A stretch of 64,000 nt of DNA from ENR-C587 sp942493235 (GTDB lineage: Bacteria; Bacteroidota; Ignavibacteria; Kapaibacteriales; UBA2268). Positions 37,183-45,777 of this stretch are shown here, piece after piece. The position numbers were made by a program, and so were the translations under genes. Each line of letters opens with the position of its first letter. Positions within the stretch are counted from its first letter, which is position 1. The stretch covers positions 2,232,001 through 2,296,000 of the forward strand of contig OW818676.1 of the NCBI GenBank assembly GCA_942493235.1. The letters run 5' to 3'. Below the pieces are notes generated by a model. The model ran no database searches. It worked only from the letters and a program-made list of their open reading frames with translations, and was not told the origin of the DNA.

Positions 37183-38367
37183 ATGGAAGAAAAAGAAATG
37201 GTAAATGCTCTATTAGGAGATATGGGAAAAAGCGATAAATACGAAGAGAAAAAGAAAGCATTTGAAGAAATAGCTACTAATATGGAAAGTATCAAAACGG
37301 ATAACCCGATATTTAAGAAAAGATTAGAGTATTATATTGAAGCATTAAAACAAACAAAAGATATATTTACTAATCAATACCTGAAATATATATCATATTT
37401 CAAAACTGGTTTAGAAAGCCAATTAAAAGAGGGCTGTACTTTGGAAGACAATAGTTACAAAGTAATTAATGAAAAGCTGAGCTTGTTAATATCGCAATTT
37501 GAAGAAATAAATAATTTACTTGAAACCACACCATTAGTTGAAACCTCAGATGTTCTATTAGATTATGACATAATTGCATTAATGTTAATTAATATGGCTA
37601 AGATACAAATTAGAGAATTTGCTTATAACATAGAAGTTGCGAATAGCTATCCGATATTTTGTTATGATATTGAAAAAATAAGTGAATTTGCATTAAAATG
37701 GTTTATTAACCCGATAGATTCGTATAATTATGTGAGTTGGTTATTAGTACAACTAAAAACATATAAAGTTATTCAAAAATATACAAAGATTATATTATCC
37801 GAAGAATTGGACTTTACATATTGCAATACACCTGCTAAATATAACGTATTGGGATTCATAGAATATTTTTCTTTTTATATGAAAAGAAAAAATATTAATA
37901 ATTTCGATAGTTTGACAAATCTTTATCAAGAAATGATTGAAGATGATGATAGTACAAAAGCAACCAAAGATAGCCTTGAGTCATTAAAAAATGACATACA
38001 AAATTTACTATCAATGGAAACAAATCTTAGTCATATAAATAAAAATAATGGTGGAAGTAAATCGAATTATTTAATTCATATAAACGGCAATATTACTGAT
38101 TTCGCGAGAATAATCGAAAACCTTAAAAAGGCAGAAATAATTTCAAAAAAGACAGAAGATGTTAAAATAATAAAAAACTTTATACACACAGAATCTTCAA
38201 ACTTTGACAAAGCTTATAGACAATCAAGTCTAAGATATAGACAAAATGAAATAAATAAACAAGAATCATTTACGGAAAATTACTACAACTTTATAAAACT
38301 TTGCATTGAAAATTTACCTGATAATCAGATTTTCAGACTAAATAGTTTTATTAGTAAAATGAAATAA
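37183..38367 (+). CDS. Unassigned 394-residue protein, possibly RteC-like at the C-terminus
   Basis: No firm family. It appears almost entirely helical, Lys/Glu/Asn-rich, with no signal or membrane segment. The last 90 residues (NYLIHINGNITDFARIIENL, then HTESSNFDKAYRQ and ENYYNFIKLCIENL) follow the pattern of the RteC C-terminal domain of Bacteroidota mobile elements: a short strand, a helix, and a final helix that limits element excision or mobility. That match is by eye and weak. A good AGAGGAAAGG box precedes the ATG. It opens the plus-strand module that continues with an HTH protein, primase and RepA-like ATPase. Confidence 0.6.
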   Translation: MEEKEMVNALLGDMGKSDKYEEKKKAFEEIATNMESIKTDNPIFKKRLEYYIEALKQTKDIFTNQYLKYISYFKTGLESQLKEGCTLEDNSYKVINEKLSLLISQFEEINNLLETTPLVETSDVLLDYDIIALMLINMAKIQIREFAYNIEVANSYPIFCYDIEKISEFALKWFINPIDSYNYVSWLLVQLKTYKVIQKYTKIILSEELDFTYCNTPAKYNVLGFIEYFSFYMKRKNINNFDSLTNLYQEMIEDDDSTKATKDSLESLKNDIQNLLSMETNLSHINKNNGGSKSNYLIHINGNITDFARIIENLKKAEIISKKTEDVKIIKNFIHTESSNFDKAYRQSSLRYRQNEINKQESFTENYYNFIKLCIENLPDNQIFRLNSFISKMK

Positions 38368-38465
38368 AATAAAGCTTAATAATGTAGAATCTACAAACTC
38401 TACAAATTCCGATTTCCTTTTATCGTTTTTGCCTCCGATTGTTTTAAATAATAATAGGAGGCAGA

Positions 38466-38585
38466 ATGCCAACAAAAAAGCAAATAGTTCTAACATCGAG
38501 TGCAAATGTAAAAGCATTTGCAGAGTTATACAAAATGCCTTTATTGTCAGTTACCGCTGACAGTAGAGGCATTCCTGTATTTAGT
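38466..38585 (+). CDS. Possible 39-residue small protein behind a hairpin-masked ribosome site
   Basis: MPTKKQIVLTSSANVKAFAE followed by 19 residues, ending at a TAG. It has the best ribosome-binding site of the region (AGGAGG, five bases before the ATG). That site forms a 7-bp stem with TGCCTCC about 20 bases upstream, so translation could be gated. No family is recognised. It could equally be the decayed start of a longer gene, since nothing else fills 38368-38742. Confidence 0.3.
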
Positions 38586-38742
38586 TTACTGTATTTACAA
38601 TTATTATATTACCGAAGCTGTGTAGCAAAATTCTTTTGAAATCGAACATTAATGACGACTTTCAAGAAATTAATTCTAATGAATGAAAAGCTGGGAAAAA
38701 CGAAAAAAAACAAATATTAAAATAAATTAAAGTGAGGTCAAA

Positions 38743-39084
38743 ATGACACAAAATTGCACAAATTGCATAATATCAAGCGAACTATTAAAAGAGATAAAAA
38801 TCTTGAGACAAGATAATTTTCATTTAACAGATAACTTTTCAAAATTTGCCAATCAGATTAAGCTATATATTAAAGGCATGAATCAACAAAATGGAAATTC
38901 CGCCGATGGCTTGATTTCAATTAAAGATATATGTACCAAGCTATCAATTACAAATGCAACGGTGCATAATTGGGTTAAAGGTGAAATTATCAAAAAATAT
39001 AAAATAGGAGGAAGAACTTACTTCGATATGAATGAAGTGAGCGGAATGCTCTCCAAGAAGGGTGGAAATAACTATGGGAAATAA
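38743..39084 (+). CDS. Small helix-turn-helix protein, excisionase-like
   Basis: 113 residues. The N-terminal half is a helix that may form a coiled coil. Residues about 55-105 form an HTH_17/MerR-type fold: LISIKDICTKLSITNATVHN, then a wing (YKIGGRTYFDMNEV). Such proteins act as excisionases or repressors in Bacteroidota integrative elements. Position between the 394-residue protein and the primase supports that role. Its 3' end overlaps the next gene by 11 bp. Confidence 0.72.
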   Translation: MTQNCTNCIISSELLKEIKILRQDNFHLTDNFSKFANQIKLYIKGMNQQNGNSADGLISIKDICTKLSITNATVHNWVKGEIIKKYKIGGRTYFDMNEVSGMLSKKGGNNYGK

Positions 39085-40264
39085 TTTAATCGCAACATTC
39101 AATACAAACTTTACTAAGAAAAGCTGGATAGAGCTGTTAGAAAATAACGGTTGGATTTGTACAAACTCAATGAATAACCCATATTTTCGCCGTCCAGGCA
39201 AAAATGAAGGGAATTCAGGCATTTTGATTGTTAATTTCGGTATTATATTGTTCCATAATTTTAGTTCAAATGCTAATTTGCCGGAAAAATCGAATAATAA
39301 AGTAACATATAATGCTGCAGAGCTTGTGATTTATTTCTATTTTCAAAATAATCTAAAAGAAGCTTTCGATTATTTCAGAGAATATCTTAGTAAATGCCGA
39401 TATAGGAAACTACCAATTAATAACAATAATTTACAAAAATCGAAAAATATAATAGATTTTTCAAGTATTTATGAAAAGAGCATTTTTAATGAAGTTGGCG
39501 AAGAAATGTTCACTGTGGCTGTGAACGAAAAAGTCATTAATAAAATAACAGAAACTGATATATTAACAAAAAAACAAGACTTTGTTGATTTGACTACAGG
39601 ATTTAGGAATTCAACTTTGACAGATATAGAAATTGCTGTAGCCGTTGGTAACGGATTCTCTATATTACCATCTTGTTTCAAAGAAGACAAAAATGGTGCA
39701 ATCTACAAAATAGCCGACCAGTGGGCATATAGCAATTTAATTGTTATTGATATTGATGCAGGAATGACTTTAGCCGATTTTTATAAACATACAATTGCAA
39801 AAAACACAATTTTAACATATACTACATGTAGTAATACAGATGATAATCAAAGATTTCGTGTGATTTTACCTTTGCCTCATTTTGAATCAAAAATTAAAAG
39901 GTATCAAGAGTTTTTAAAACTATATTCTGCAAAAAGCAAAGCAGATGCACAAGCAACATCGGCTTCAACTTCATTTTATGGCAATTCAAATGCGGATATA
40001 TACTTAAACAAAAAAGGGATAACTCTAAATTATCGTAATGGATACTTAGTAAAATTTTCTAATCCTCGTGAGGAACCAATATTCAAATGTTTGTTTAAAA
40101 ACGGTAATTCGATAATCGAGAATTTCAGTAATGAGGACAAGATTTGCGAATATATTTACAAAAACAGCTCAGAACTGTTAAGCATTTATTTGGTAGCTTA
40201 TGATAATATTACAAATACGGCTGTTCATTTAACAAGAGGAATAATATGGACATCTCTCAAATAG
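39074..40264 (+). CDS. Primase-like replication protein
   Basis: 396 residues from the ATG at 39074 (GGGTGG box upstream; an in-frame GTG at 39062 would add four). The C-terminal half has the pattern of archaeo-eukaryotic primase relatives in plasmids and islands: VIDIDAGMTLADFY, then TYTTCSNTDDNQRFRVILPL and a Ser-rich strand ending FYGNSNADIYL. The N-terminal 100 residues carry a Trp/Asn-rich domain. It overlaps the HTH gene upstream and the ATPase gene downstream (19 bp), so the three are coupled. It probably primes replication of the element. Family assignment is by motif only. Confidence 0.6.
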   Translation: MGNNLIATFNTNFTKKSWIELLENNGWICTNSMNNPYFRRPGKNEGNSGILIVNFGIILFHNFSSNANLPEKSNNKVTYNAAELVIYFYFQNNLKEAFDYFREYLSKCRYRKLPINNNNLQKSKNIIDFSSIYEKSIFNEVGEEMFTVAVNEKVINKITETDILTKKQDFVDLTTGFRNSTLTDIEIAVAVGNGFSILPSCFKEDKNGAIYKIADQWAYSNLIVIDIDAGMTLADFYKHTIAKNTILTYTTCSNTDDNQRFRVILPLPHFESKIKRYQEFLKLYSAKSKADAQATSASTSFYGNSNADIYLNKKGITLNYRNGYLVKFSNPREEPIFKCLFKNGNSIIENFSNEDKICEYIYKNSSELLSIYLVAYDNITNTAVHLTRGIIWTSLK

Positions 40265-41439
40265 AATACAAAAAACAAAGTATTGAGGATTTGAAGAAAT
40301 TTTATAATACAGATAATTCGGATATTCCGGCAGACCTTCAAGGTCTGCTGGATATACAAAATCAATTAAGGGAGATAAAATCAAAAACAATTGAATTTTC
40401 GAGACCTATTATTTACCAAAAAACTATATCACTAATATATCCGAATACTATAAACGTAATTCAAGGCAAAAAAGGACAGCATAAAAGTAGATTAGCGGAA
40501 AACTTTTGTTATGAATTGCTAAAAATAAACAATAGTATTATTAACCCAATCGGATTATCCCGTAATGAGGATTACAATTATACAGTTGTTTATATTGATA
40601 CCGAAAGAAATCAAAAGGAGCAATTTCCTTTTGCTCTGCAAAATATTCTTTTAAAATCCGGTTACAATATAGAAGATAATCCTGACGATTTTCAATATCT
40701 TTCACTTATTAATATTGACCGTAAAGAGAGATTTAATAACATTAAAACTTACATAGAACATATAAACAATCTTCACAAAGATAAACAGATATTAATTGTA
40801 CTGGATGTAATGACTGATTGTGTTGAGAATTTCAACGACCCAGCTAAAAGTATGGAGTTGATTGACTCAATGAATAGACTGATAAATGAATCAAACGTTA
40901 CCTTTTTATGTTTAATTCACGAAAACCCAAGTGGAGATAAAGCACGTGGGCATTTAGGAACAGAAATTATCAATAAGGCTACATTGGTGATGCAAATCGC
41001 TTATGAGAAAGACTCCCAAAACAATGATACTGATTTAATCAAAATGAGTTTCTTGCATTGTAGGAACATTAAACGTCCTGAACCGGTGTATCTACGATAC
41101 TCGCCGGAAATAAAAGGACTAGTTTTAGCTGATTCTCGATTTACATTTGAAAATACTGATAAAAAGAATCATAAAGCGAGCATTGAAGAACTGAAACCAT
41201 TTTTTAATAAATTGATTAATAAAAGAATTTCAAGTTCTGTTTTGATTAATGAAATTTCAAAAGAATTGAATTGCTCAGCAAAAACTATATGCACTCGCTT
41301 GAACAATCACATCCAAAATAACTACGAGTTTGAGTATGAAGACAAACTTTACCTTTTCTGCCGTGATAAAGTCGGAAAGGAAATATTTTATTATCTTTCC
41401 GATACTATCAAAAAAGAGCCTGATGAAATACCTTTCTAA
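40246..41439 (+). CDS. RepA-like RecA-fold replicative ATPase
   Basis: 397 residues with an AAA_25/RepA hexameric helicase core. The Walker A region is VIQGKKGQHKSRLAENF (GKKGQHKS departs slightly from GxxxxGKS). YIDTERNQKE follows, then a Walker B strand ILIVLDVMTDCVENF and LCLIHENPSGDKARGH, with a basic HTH-like tail (SAKTICTRLNNHI). RepA-type ATPases unwind plasmid or element origins with a primase partner, here the overlapping upstream gene. Iteron-like repeats follow about 630 bp downstream. Confidence 0.78.
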   Translation: MDISQIEYKKQSIEDLKKFYNTDNSDIPADLQGLLDIQNQLREIKSKTIEFSRPIIYQKTISLIYPNTINVIQGKKGQHKSRLAENFCYELLKINNSIINPIGLSRNEDYNYTVVYIDTERNQKEQFPFALQNILLKSGYNIEDNPDDFQYLSLINIDRKERFNNIKTYIEHINNLHKDKQILIVLDVMTDCVENFNDPAKSMELIDSMNRLINESNVTFLCLIHENPSGDKARGHLGTEIINKATLVMQIAYEKDSQNNDTDLIKMSFLHCRNIKRPEPVYLRYSPEIKGLVLADSRFTFENTDKKNHKASIEELKPFFNKLINKRISSSVLINEISKELNCSAKTICTRLNNHIQNNYEFEYEDKLYLFCRDKVGKEIFYYLSDTIKKEPDEIPF

Positions 41440-41532
41440 TAACTTGGGAACTGAATTTTTTATTTACAAAGAATTTTGTTCCCAATCTCTTCTGTTTTTT
41501 TATCAAAATAATTTTCTAAAAGTACTCAGTGA

Positions 41533-41820
41533 AATAACGTTGGAAAACGGAAAAGGGGTATATAAGGGTTTTCCAGTTTCCAACGTTTATTTCTACATTT
41601 TTATATATCGAGTAATTACTTGTATTATAATTGCTTACGTAGATTATTTAAACTTCAAAATAACGTTGGAAAAATAGAGTTTTCCAACGTTATTTTTTAA
41701 AAAGAAAATACATTGTAAGTATCTATATTACATACAATTATAAATAGTAAAAATTGATGAGCAATAACGTTGGAAACTGGAAAACCCTTATATAGTGCCT
41801 TTCCGTTTTCCAACGTTATT
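41533..41820. repeat. Mirror-symmetric triple palindrome downstream of the replication genes
   Basis: Element A (41533-41590) and element C (41763-41820) are 58-bp near-identical copies in opposite orientation, each bounded by AATAACGTTGG and its complement. Between them B is a perfect 17-bp stem (41657-41673 / 41680-41696) with loop ATAGAG, starting AAAATAACGTTGGAAAA. The two spacers are both 66 bp and partly complementary, so the whole 288 bp is one degenerate inverted repeat centred on B. B could terminate transcription of the rep operon. An origin, resolution or recombination site is also possible. No gene is credible in 41440-42553. Confidence 0.8.
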
Positions 41821-42071
41821 ATTTTGTCAAAGAAATTTGAGTCAAAAAGCCTGATTTTTGAAAATATACTTAACATATAATCAAAATCAGCATCTTTGAA
41901 TTGAAAACAACTTGAAATAGAGTTTGACATAAACATTTCCGAGATTTTATATGATATTGGTACTTTAGAATTGAAATTCTGTTAATATTATCAAAAAATA
42001 AGCCTATAAATAGCATTTATATTGATGATTTCCGGCATAATCGCTTAATCTCTCTTAAAACCTCCCGAAAA

Positions 42072-42174
42072 TAAAGCCAAATTATGCCAAGTAATGCTAA
42101 GCTTATGCCAAATAATGCCATATAATGCTAATGTTTTGCCATATTATGCCAACAATAAAGCCAAATTATGCCAA
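42072..42174 (+). repeat. Iteron-like array with helical phasing
   Basis: About ten copies of an 11-base motif of the form AATTATGCCAA. TGC cores lie at 42085, 42095, 42106, 42116, 42126, 42137, 42147 and 42169; degenerate AAAGCCA copies lie near 42075 and 42158. Spacing alternates 10 and 11 bases, so all copies face one side of the helix. This is how iterons bound by a replication initiator are often laid out. It lies 630 bp after the RepA-like gene, making it the best candidate origin of the element. Confidence 0.72.
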
Positions 42175-42553
42175 TCCCGAAAGTCAAAATTTTCAAACCG
42201 TAAATTTTCCGGAAATGCTATTTTGCCTGATTGAACAATTTCATTATTTGAAAAAGAAAAGCCTCAATTTCAAAATATTCTTAATAAAAAATTTCAAAAT
42301 AATCTCATAAATCTATTTTTATTGTTTAACAATCAAGTGAGTATTATCAACTAATAATTGAAGCCCATACTCAGCGTATAATCAAAAGAATCAAGTGTTA
42401 TATACATATACTATATGCTCTTGCTTGATTTGTCTATAAAACTACGTTATAAATGAAATAGAAGCTAAAAATCTAATAAAGTAAAATGCAATATAAATTG
42501 TAGTAGCTTCAATACTCAAATCCGAGCAGGTATCAAATTCTTTTCCAATCTAA

Positions 42554-42772
42554 GAATTTGAAAAGTATAATTGCAAATTTTGCAAAAGATATTTCGAATT
42601 CCGTATATTCAATTCAGACTCAAAAACTGAGTTTATATGTTATGGAAATCACGACGGCAAATACGATAACAAATCGAATATTTGCACACCTTGCTCAACA
42701 GAGAAGAGAATTGGGTTGATGTGTTGGGTTATACAATATAACAAACCCCAATACTACAGATTAATCTGGTAG
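42554..42772 (+). pseudogene. Zinc-ribbon-like gene remnant without a start codon
   Basis: 72 open codons after a TAA, with no ATG, GTG or TTG near the 5' end. They encode YNCKFCKRYFEF, then FICYGNHDGKYD and ICTPCSTEKR, a C-x2-C ... C-x2-C arrangement like a treble-clef or zinc ribbon, and end QYYRLIW. The Cys spacing suggests real coding ancestry. An upstream part has probably been lost or frame-shifted. Family not recognised. Confidence 0.35.
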
Positions 42773-42780
42773 AATTGGGG
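42746..42780. repeat. 35-bp near-perfect palindrome
   Basis: CCCCAAT at 42746-42752 pairs with ATTGGGG at 42774-42780, around a centre AGATTAATCT, with inner CTAC/GTAG pairing. It covers the end of the zinc-ribbon remnant. It could be a terminator relic or a protein-binding site; there is no T-run on the plus strand. Confidence 0.5.
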
Positions 42781-42858
42781 AAGATGTTTAATTAAATATC
42801 CTTTCAGATAACAGATATTTCTTTAGAGTATAAAATATAACTTAATAACGTTTGAATG

Positions 42859-45036
42859 TTATATCTTGACAAATCTTTTAGAAATCGAGTATTTATCATA
42901 TTTGATATTTATCCAATATGATCCGATTGGTAAATCATTAATATTGATGTAATTTGAATAATTATTTTCGAAATGCTTAACTAATACGGAATTTGAATTG
43001 TAAATATCTATTGATATAATCGGTAGGTTATCTTTTATATTCAAGTTTATTATTTCATTAGCCGGATTTGGAAATAGTTGATTTCCCAAGCAATTGGATA
43101 CATCTGATTCTTCATCAATTCCTAATATTCCTAAATCAAAACCAACCATTGCCGAACCACTTAAATCATTCATAAGAAGATATCTATTGTTATCTGAAAT
43201 CGCATAAGTATTTGGTTCCATACTTTGATACCATACTTCAAAGGATTTAGCCCAATTATTTGTTCTATAAGCAATAATTGTATTTAGTGGAGTAATTCCA
43301 AGAATATATTTCATATCGTAACTAATACTGATATTTTTTATTGCCATCTGAATAGGCAATTCTTCTCTTGTAAAATCGCTGAAACTAATTCTGATTAATT
43401 TTTCTAAGTCGTTATTATAATAATAAATATAGTTATCATCAGCAGTAAACGTTATTTTTAATGGAATTTGTACTTTTAATTTTGACTTATCGCTAATTCT
43501 AATTAGGTACAAAGTGTCCCAAGTATTTGCAACATAATAATACAGATAATCATCATTTAAAAAGTTGTAGTTTATACTATTTGGATTAGCAATTATTATA
43601 CTATCCTTTGTTATTTGATTTCGAATAAGAAATCGCGTATCGTCATTTTTGCATAACAATATGTATTTTGAATGAGGTGATACTGATTTGATTTTGTAAT
43701 CATCTGGTAAAACTACACTATCAAGCTTGTTATTATTATCTATATCGTACATTTCATAATTATTTTGTTCTGAGTTATAAGTTAAATATGAATTTGAGTT
43801 GTATTTTGTTATAAAGTAATCATTTGAAGTATAAGCCAATTTTCCGTCATCGTAATTATACAATTCAGCATTTAAAGAAAACTTATTTGTGTAAGTCGAT
43901 AATATTGAATTTGAATACCATGAAGGTATAGGATTATCCTCTTTAAATATACAAGAAGTGCTAATATTTGTATTTAGATTTTTCACATAACACTTGTTAA
44001 AATAATTCATCAACGTTTTAGCACAAATCATCGATTTAACATAAGCATTTACATTTAGACAAGCATATTCGGATGTAAATAAATTGTCATTATTGGCTTC
44101 ATAAACTATATTATTCGTTATAAAGTTATAAATATAAGATGTTCCCGGTTCTATTCCAAAGCCTGAATAAATTTTAGTATTAATAATTACTTCATCAGAG
44201 TTATCTTTAATATTGACAATGTTTCCAATCGAAAAATTATCAGTTAGTTCGTAAGAATTATACAAATTATTAGAAACATTATATGAATATATCGTTTTCT
44301 TATCAATCGTGTTATATAACAATATATAGTTTGGATTTTTTGTTTGTTTGAATTTCCATTTGGTTTTATTATCATTTGGAAATTGAGCTTCCTGAATAGT
44401 GCTCATATCTGATAAAGAACATATATTTAGCATTGCTTTTGAATTTGTCTCATTAATCAAATTAATAACAAGCTCATTATTCGATAGAAAATCAATTTCA
44501 TCAATATTATAATTATTACCATCTTTTTCAAATTCAGATTGAAATCTATTAATTACTTCATTTTTTTCTAAATTGAAAATCAAAATGGAATCTCCGAAAA
44601 CAATAGCCTTTTTTTCGTCAGGACTTATTTTAAGGTTTTCACCAAGATATTCATCTACAGGAACCTTCCATTTTTCTTCTTTCAATGTAGTCAAATCTAT
44701 TTTTTTAATGTAGGTTTCATAGGATACATTTGAATAGTAATCTGGATTGAATCTTAAGTAATATCTCTCAATACTATAAGCATGACTATTAACAATTCTG
44801 TCAATATTCCCGTAATATTTATAATACTCCTCAGCGTTGCTAATTTTAAAAAACACGGTATAAGCACTAAAATAGATTCCATAATATTCTCCGTTATCAT
44901 CGGAAATTATTGAATAAACTTTTTGATCGGTATGCTCTCCATATCGCTCCCAATTAATATTAGATTCAGTAGCTAATAGTCCAACATAACTAATAAAATA
45001 AAGAAAACAAATTTTAAATAGTAATTTTTTAAACAT
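42859..45036 (-). CDS. T9SS-exported beta-propeller-like protein
   Basis: 725 residues from the ATG at 45036 (an upstream ATG at 45048 would add four). Signal peptide MFKKLLFKICFLYFISYVGL. The body is built of repeating short strand units rich in Asn, Tyr and Asp with WD40/Kelch-like spacing, suggesting a propeller, though no single family is clear. It ends in a T9SS sorting domain (NQLFPNPANEIINLNI, then GSYWINIKYDKYSISKRFVK). It is the last gene on the minus strand after the Rhs array, with a 155-bp gap. Role unknown. Confidence 0.8.
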   Translation of the reverse strand: MFKKLLFKICFLYFISYVGLLATESNINWERYGEHTDQKVYSIISDDNGEYYGIYFSAYTVFFKISNAEEYYKYYGNIDRIVNSHAYSIERYYLRFNPDYYSNVSYETYIKKIDLTTLKEEKWKVPVDEYLGENLKISPDEKKAIVFGDSILIFNLEKNEVINRFQSEFEKDGNNYNIDEIDFLSNNELVINLINETNSKAMLNICSLSDMSTIQEAQFPNDNKTKWKFKQTKNPNYILLYNTIDKKTIYSYNVSNNLYNSYELTDNFSIGNIVNIKDNSDEVIINTKIYSGFGIEPGTSYIYNFITNNIVYEANNDNLFTSEYACLNVNAYVKSMICAKTLMNYFNKCYVKNLNTNISTSCIFKEDNPIPSWYSNSILSTYTNKFSLNAELYNYDDGKLAYTSNDYFITKYNSNSYLTYNSEQNNYEMYDIDNNNKLDSVVLPDDYKIKSVSPHSKYILLCKNDDTRFLIRNQITKDSIIIANPNSINYNFLNDDYLYYYVANTWDTLYLIRISDKSKLKVQIPLKITFTADDNYIYYYNNDLEKLIRISFSDFTREELPIQMAIKNISISYDMKYILGITPLNTIIAYRTNNWAKSFEVWYQSMEPNTYAISDNNRYLLMNDLSGSAMVGFDLGILGIDEESDVSNCLGNQLFPNPANEIINLNIKDNLPIISIDIYNSNSVLVKHFENNYSNYININDLPIGSYWINIKYDKYSISKRFVKI

Positions 45037-45202
45037 AATAAACTCCAAACAAAATGAATGTATTAATTCTTATATAAATAGATAAAGTAAAAGATGTTAC
45101 TCTCAATTGCAATTTAACTAACTTCGAGATAAAAATCAAATATTTTCATAGTATTTTCAAATGTTGTAAAATATACATAAAAGTATTCATTTTATTTAAA
45201 AA

Positions 45203-45460
45203 CTACTTAATTGTAATCTGCTTTCCGAATGGTTCATACAGATATGAGCCGACTATTTCGGAGTTTTTAAGTACTAATTGCTTATTTCCCAATTGATCCA
45301 TAATTTTATAGTGTTTATAATAATTACAGTTTTCCTTGTTTTAGAAATTCCATATCTCGCAGCTATAGTATTTCTCCCACAACGGGTCTATGCTTGTAAA
45401 TCTGCCTATCTCTTCATCATATTTACGCACTCCAAAATCTCCGAGACTGCTCTCTATATC
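45203..45460 (-). pseudogene. Rhs core remnants with no tip
   Basis: Two pieces of the conserved Rhs core out of natural order. Upstream on the minus strand is ESSLGDFGVRKYDEEIGRFT, continuing to WEKYYS and then a premature stop near 45341. After it comes a separate 32-codon piece (45203-45301) starting MDQLGNKQLVLKNSEIVGSY and ending FGKQITIK-stop. In the intact Rhs protein the second piece precedes the first. It is therefore the product of recombination between core copies, and no toxin tip remains. Confidence 0.8.
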
Positions 45461-45502
45461 AAAGTACAAATATAACAAATATTTGCGGCTATTTAAAACA
45501 AT

Positions 45503-45532
45503 CCCCCTCAAAAATATTCGATTTTGAGGGGG
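45503..45532 (-). terminator. Rho-independent terminator after the 45548 gene
   Basis: Perfect 11-bp stem CCCCCTCAAAA / TTTTGAGGGGG with an 8-base loop, followed on the minus strand by ATTGTTTT. A related hairpin stands at the same place before the next core fragment (47847-47890). Confidence 0.75.
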
Positions 45533-45547
45533 AAGTATTAAATTCAA

Positions 45548-45766
45548 TTATTCATAGCCGTATTCTAAATATTCTTCTGGTATCTGCATATCAGATCCGT
45601 CAACAAATTCAACGGTATAAGTCGTTACTCCGATATTTAATTTATAATAATCTGATAAAACATGATTATTAATATATACTATACCACATATTGATCCTAA
45701 ATCACCAGGTCTGTACATTTCAGGAGCCGACTTTTTTATTATTATATTATCACCATAAGTAAACAT
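45548..45766 (-). CDS. Small probable immunity protein (SH3/KOW-like)
   Basis: 72 residues of small beta-barrel appearance: MFTYGDNIIIKKSAPEMYRP, GDLGSICGIVYI, then YTVEFVDGSDMQIPEEYLE. It lies 11 bp downstream of the tip encoded at 45778-46437, with AAGGA before the ATG, and is followed by a terminator. Position directly after an Rhs tip is the classical place for an immunity gene; that function is inferred. Confidence 0.65.
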   Translation of the reverse strand: MFTYGDNIIIKKSAPEMYRPGDLGSICGIVYINNHVLSDYYKLNIGVTTYTVEFVDGSDMQIPEEYLEYGYE

Positions 45767-45777
45767 AATGATTCCTT

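Noticed and set aside
41330..41677. 115-codon frame after the RepA-like gene
   Set aside because: It overlaps the real gene in another frame and then translates the palindromes; no family or ribosome site.
41533..41820. Integron attC array or CRISPR
   Set aside because: The palindromes have no attC core sites (RYYYAAC/GTTRRRY in the right layout), no integron-type integrase is adjacent, and there are only three units in mirror order, unlike CRISPR.
42072..42174. CRISPR array
   Set aside because: Repeats are about 11 bases with no spacers and no cas genes are present.
45341..45547. Stand-alone 68-residue gene
   Set aside because: It reads through a terminator hairpin into a truncated Rhs core and ends at a premature stop; treated as a remnant.
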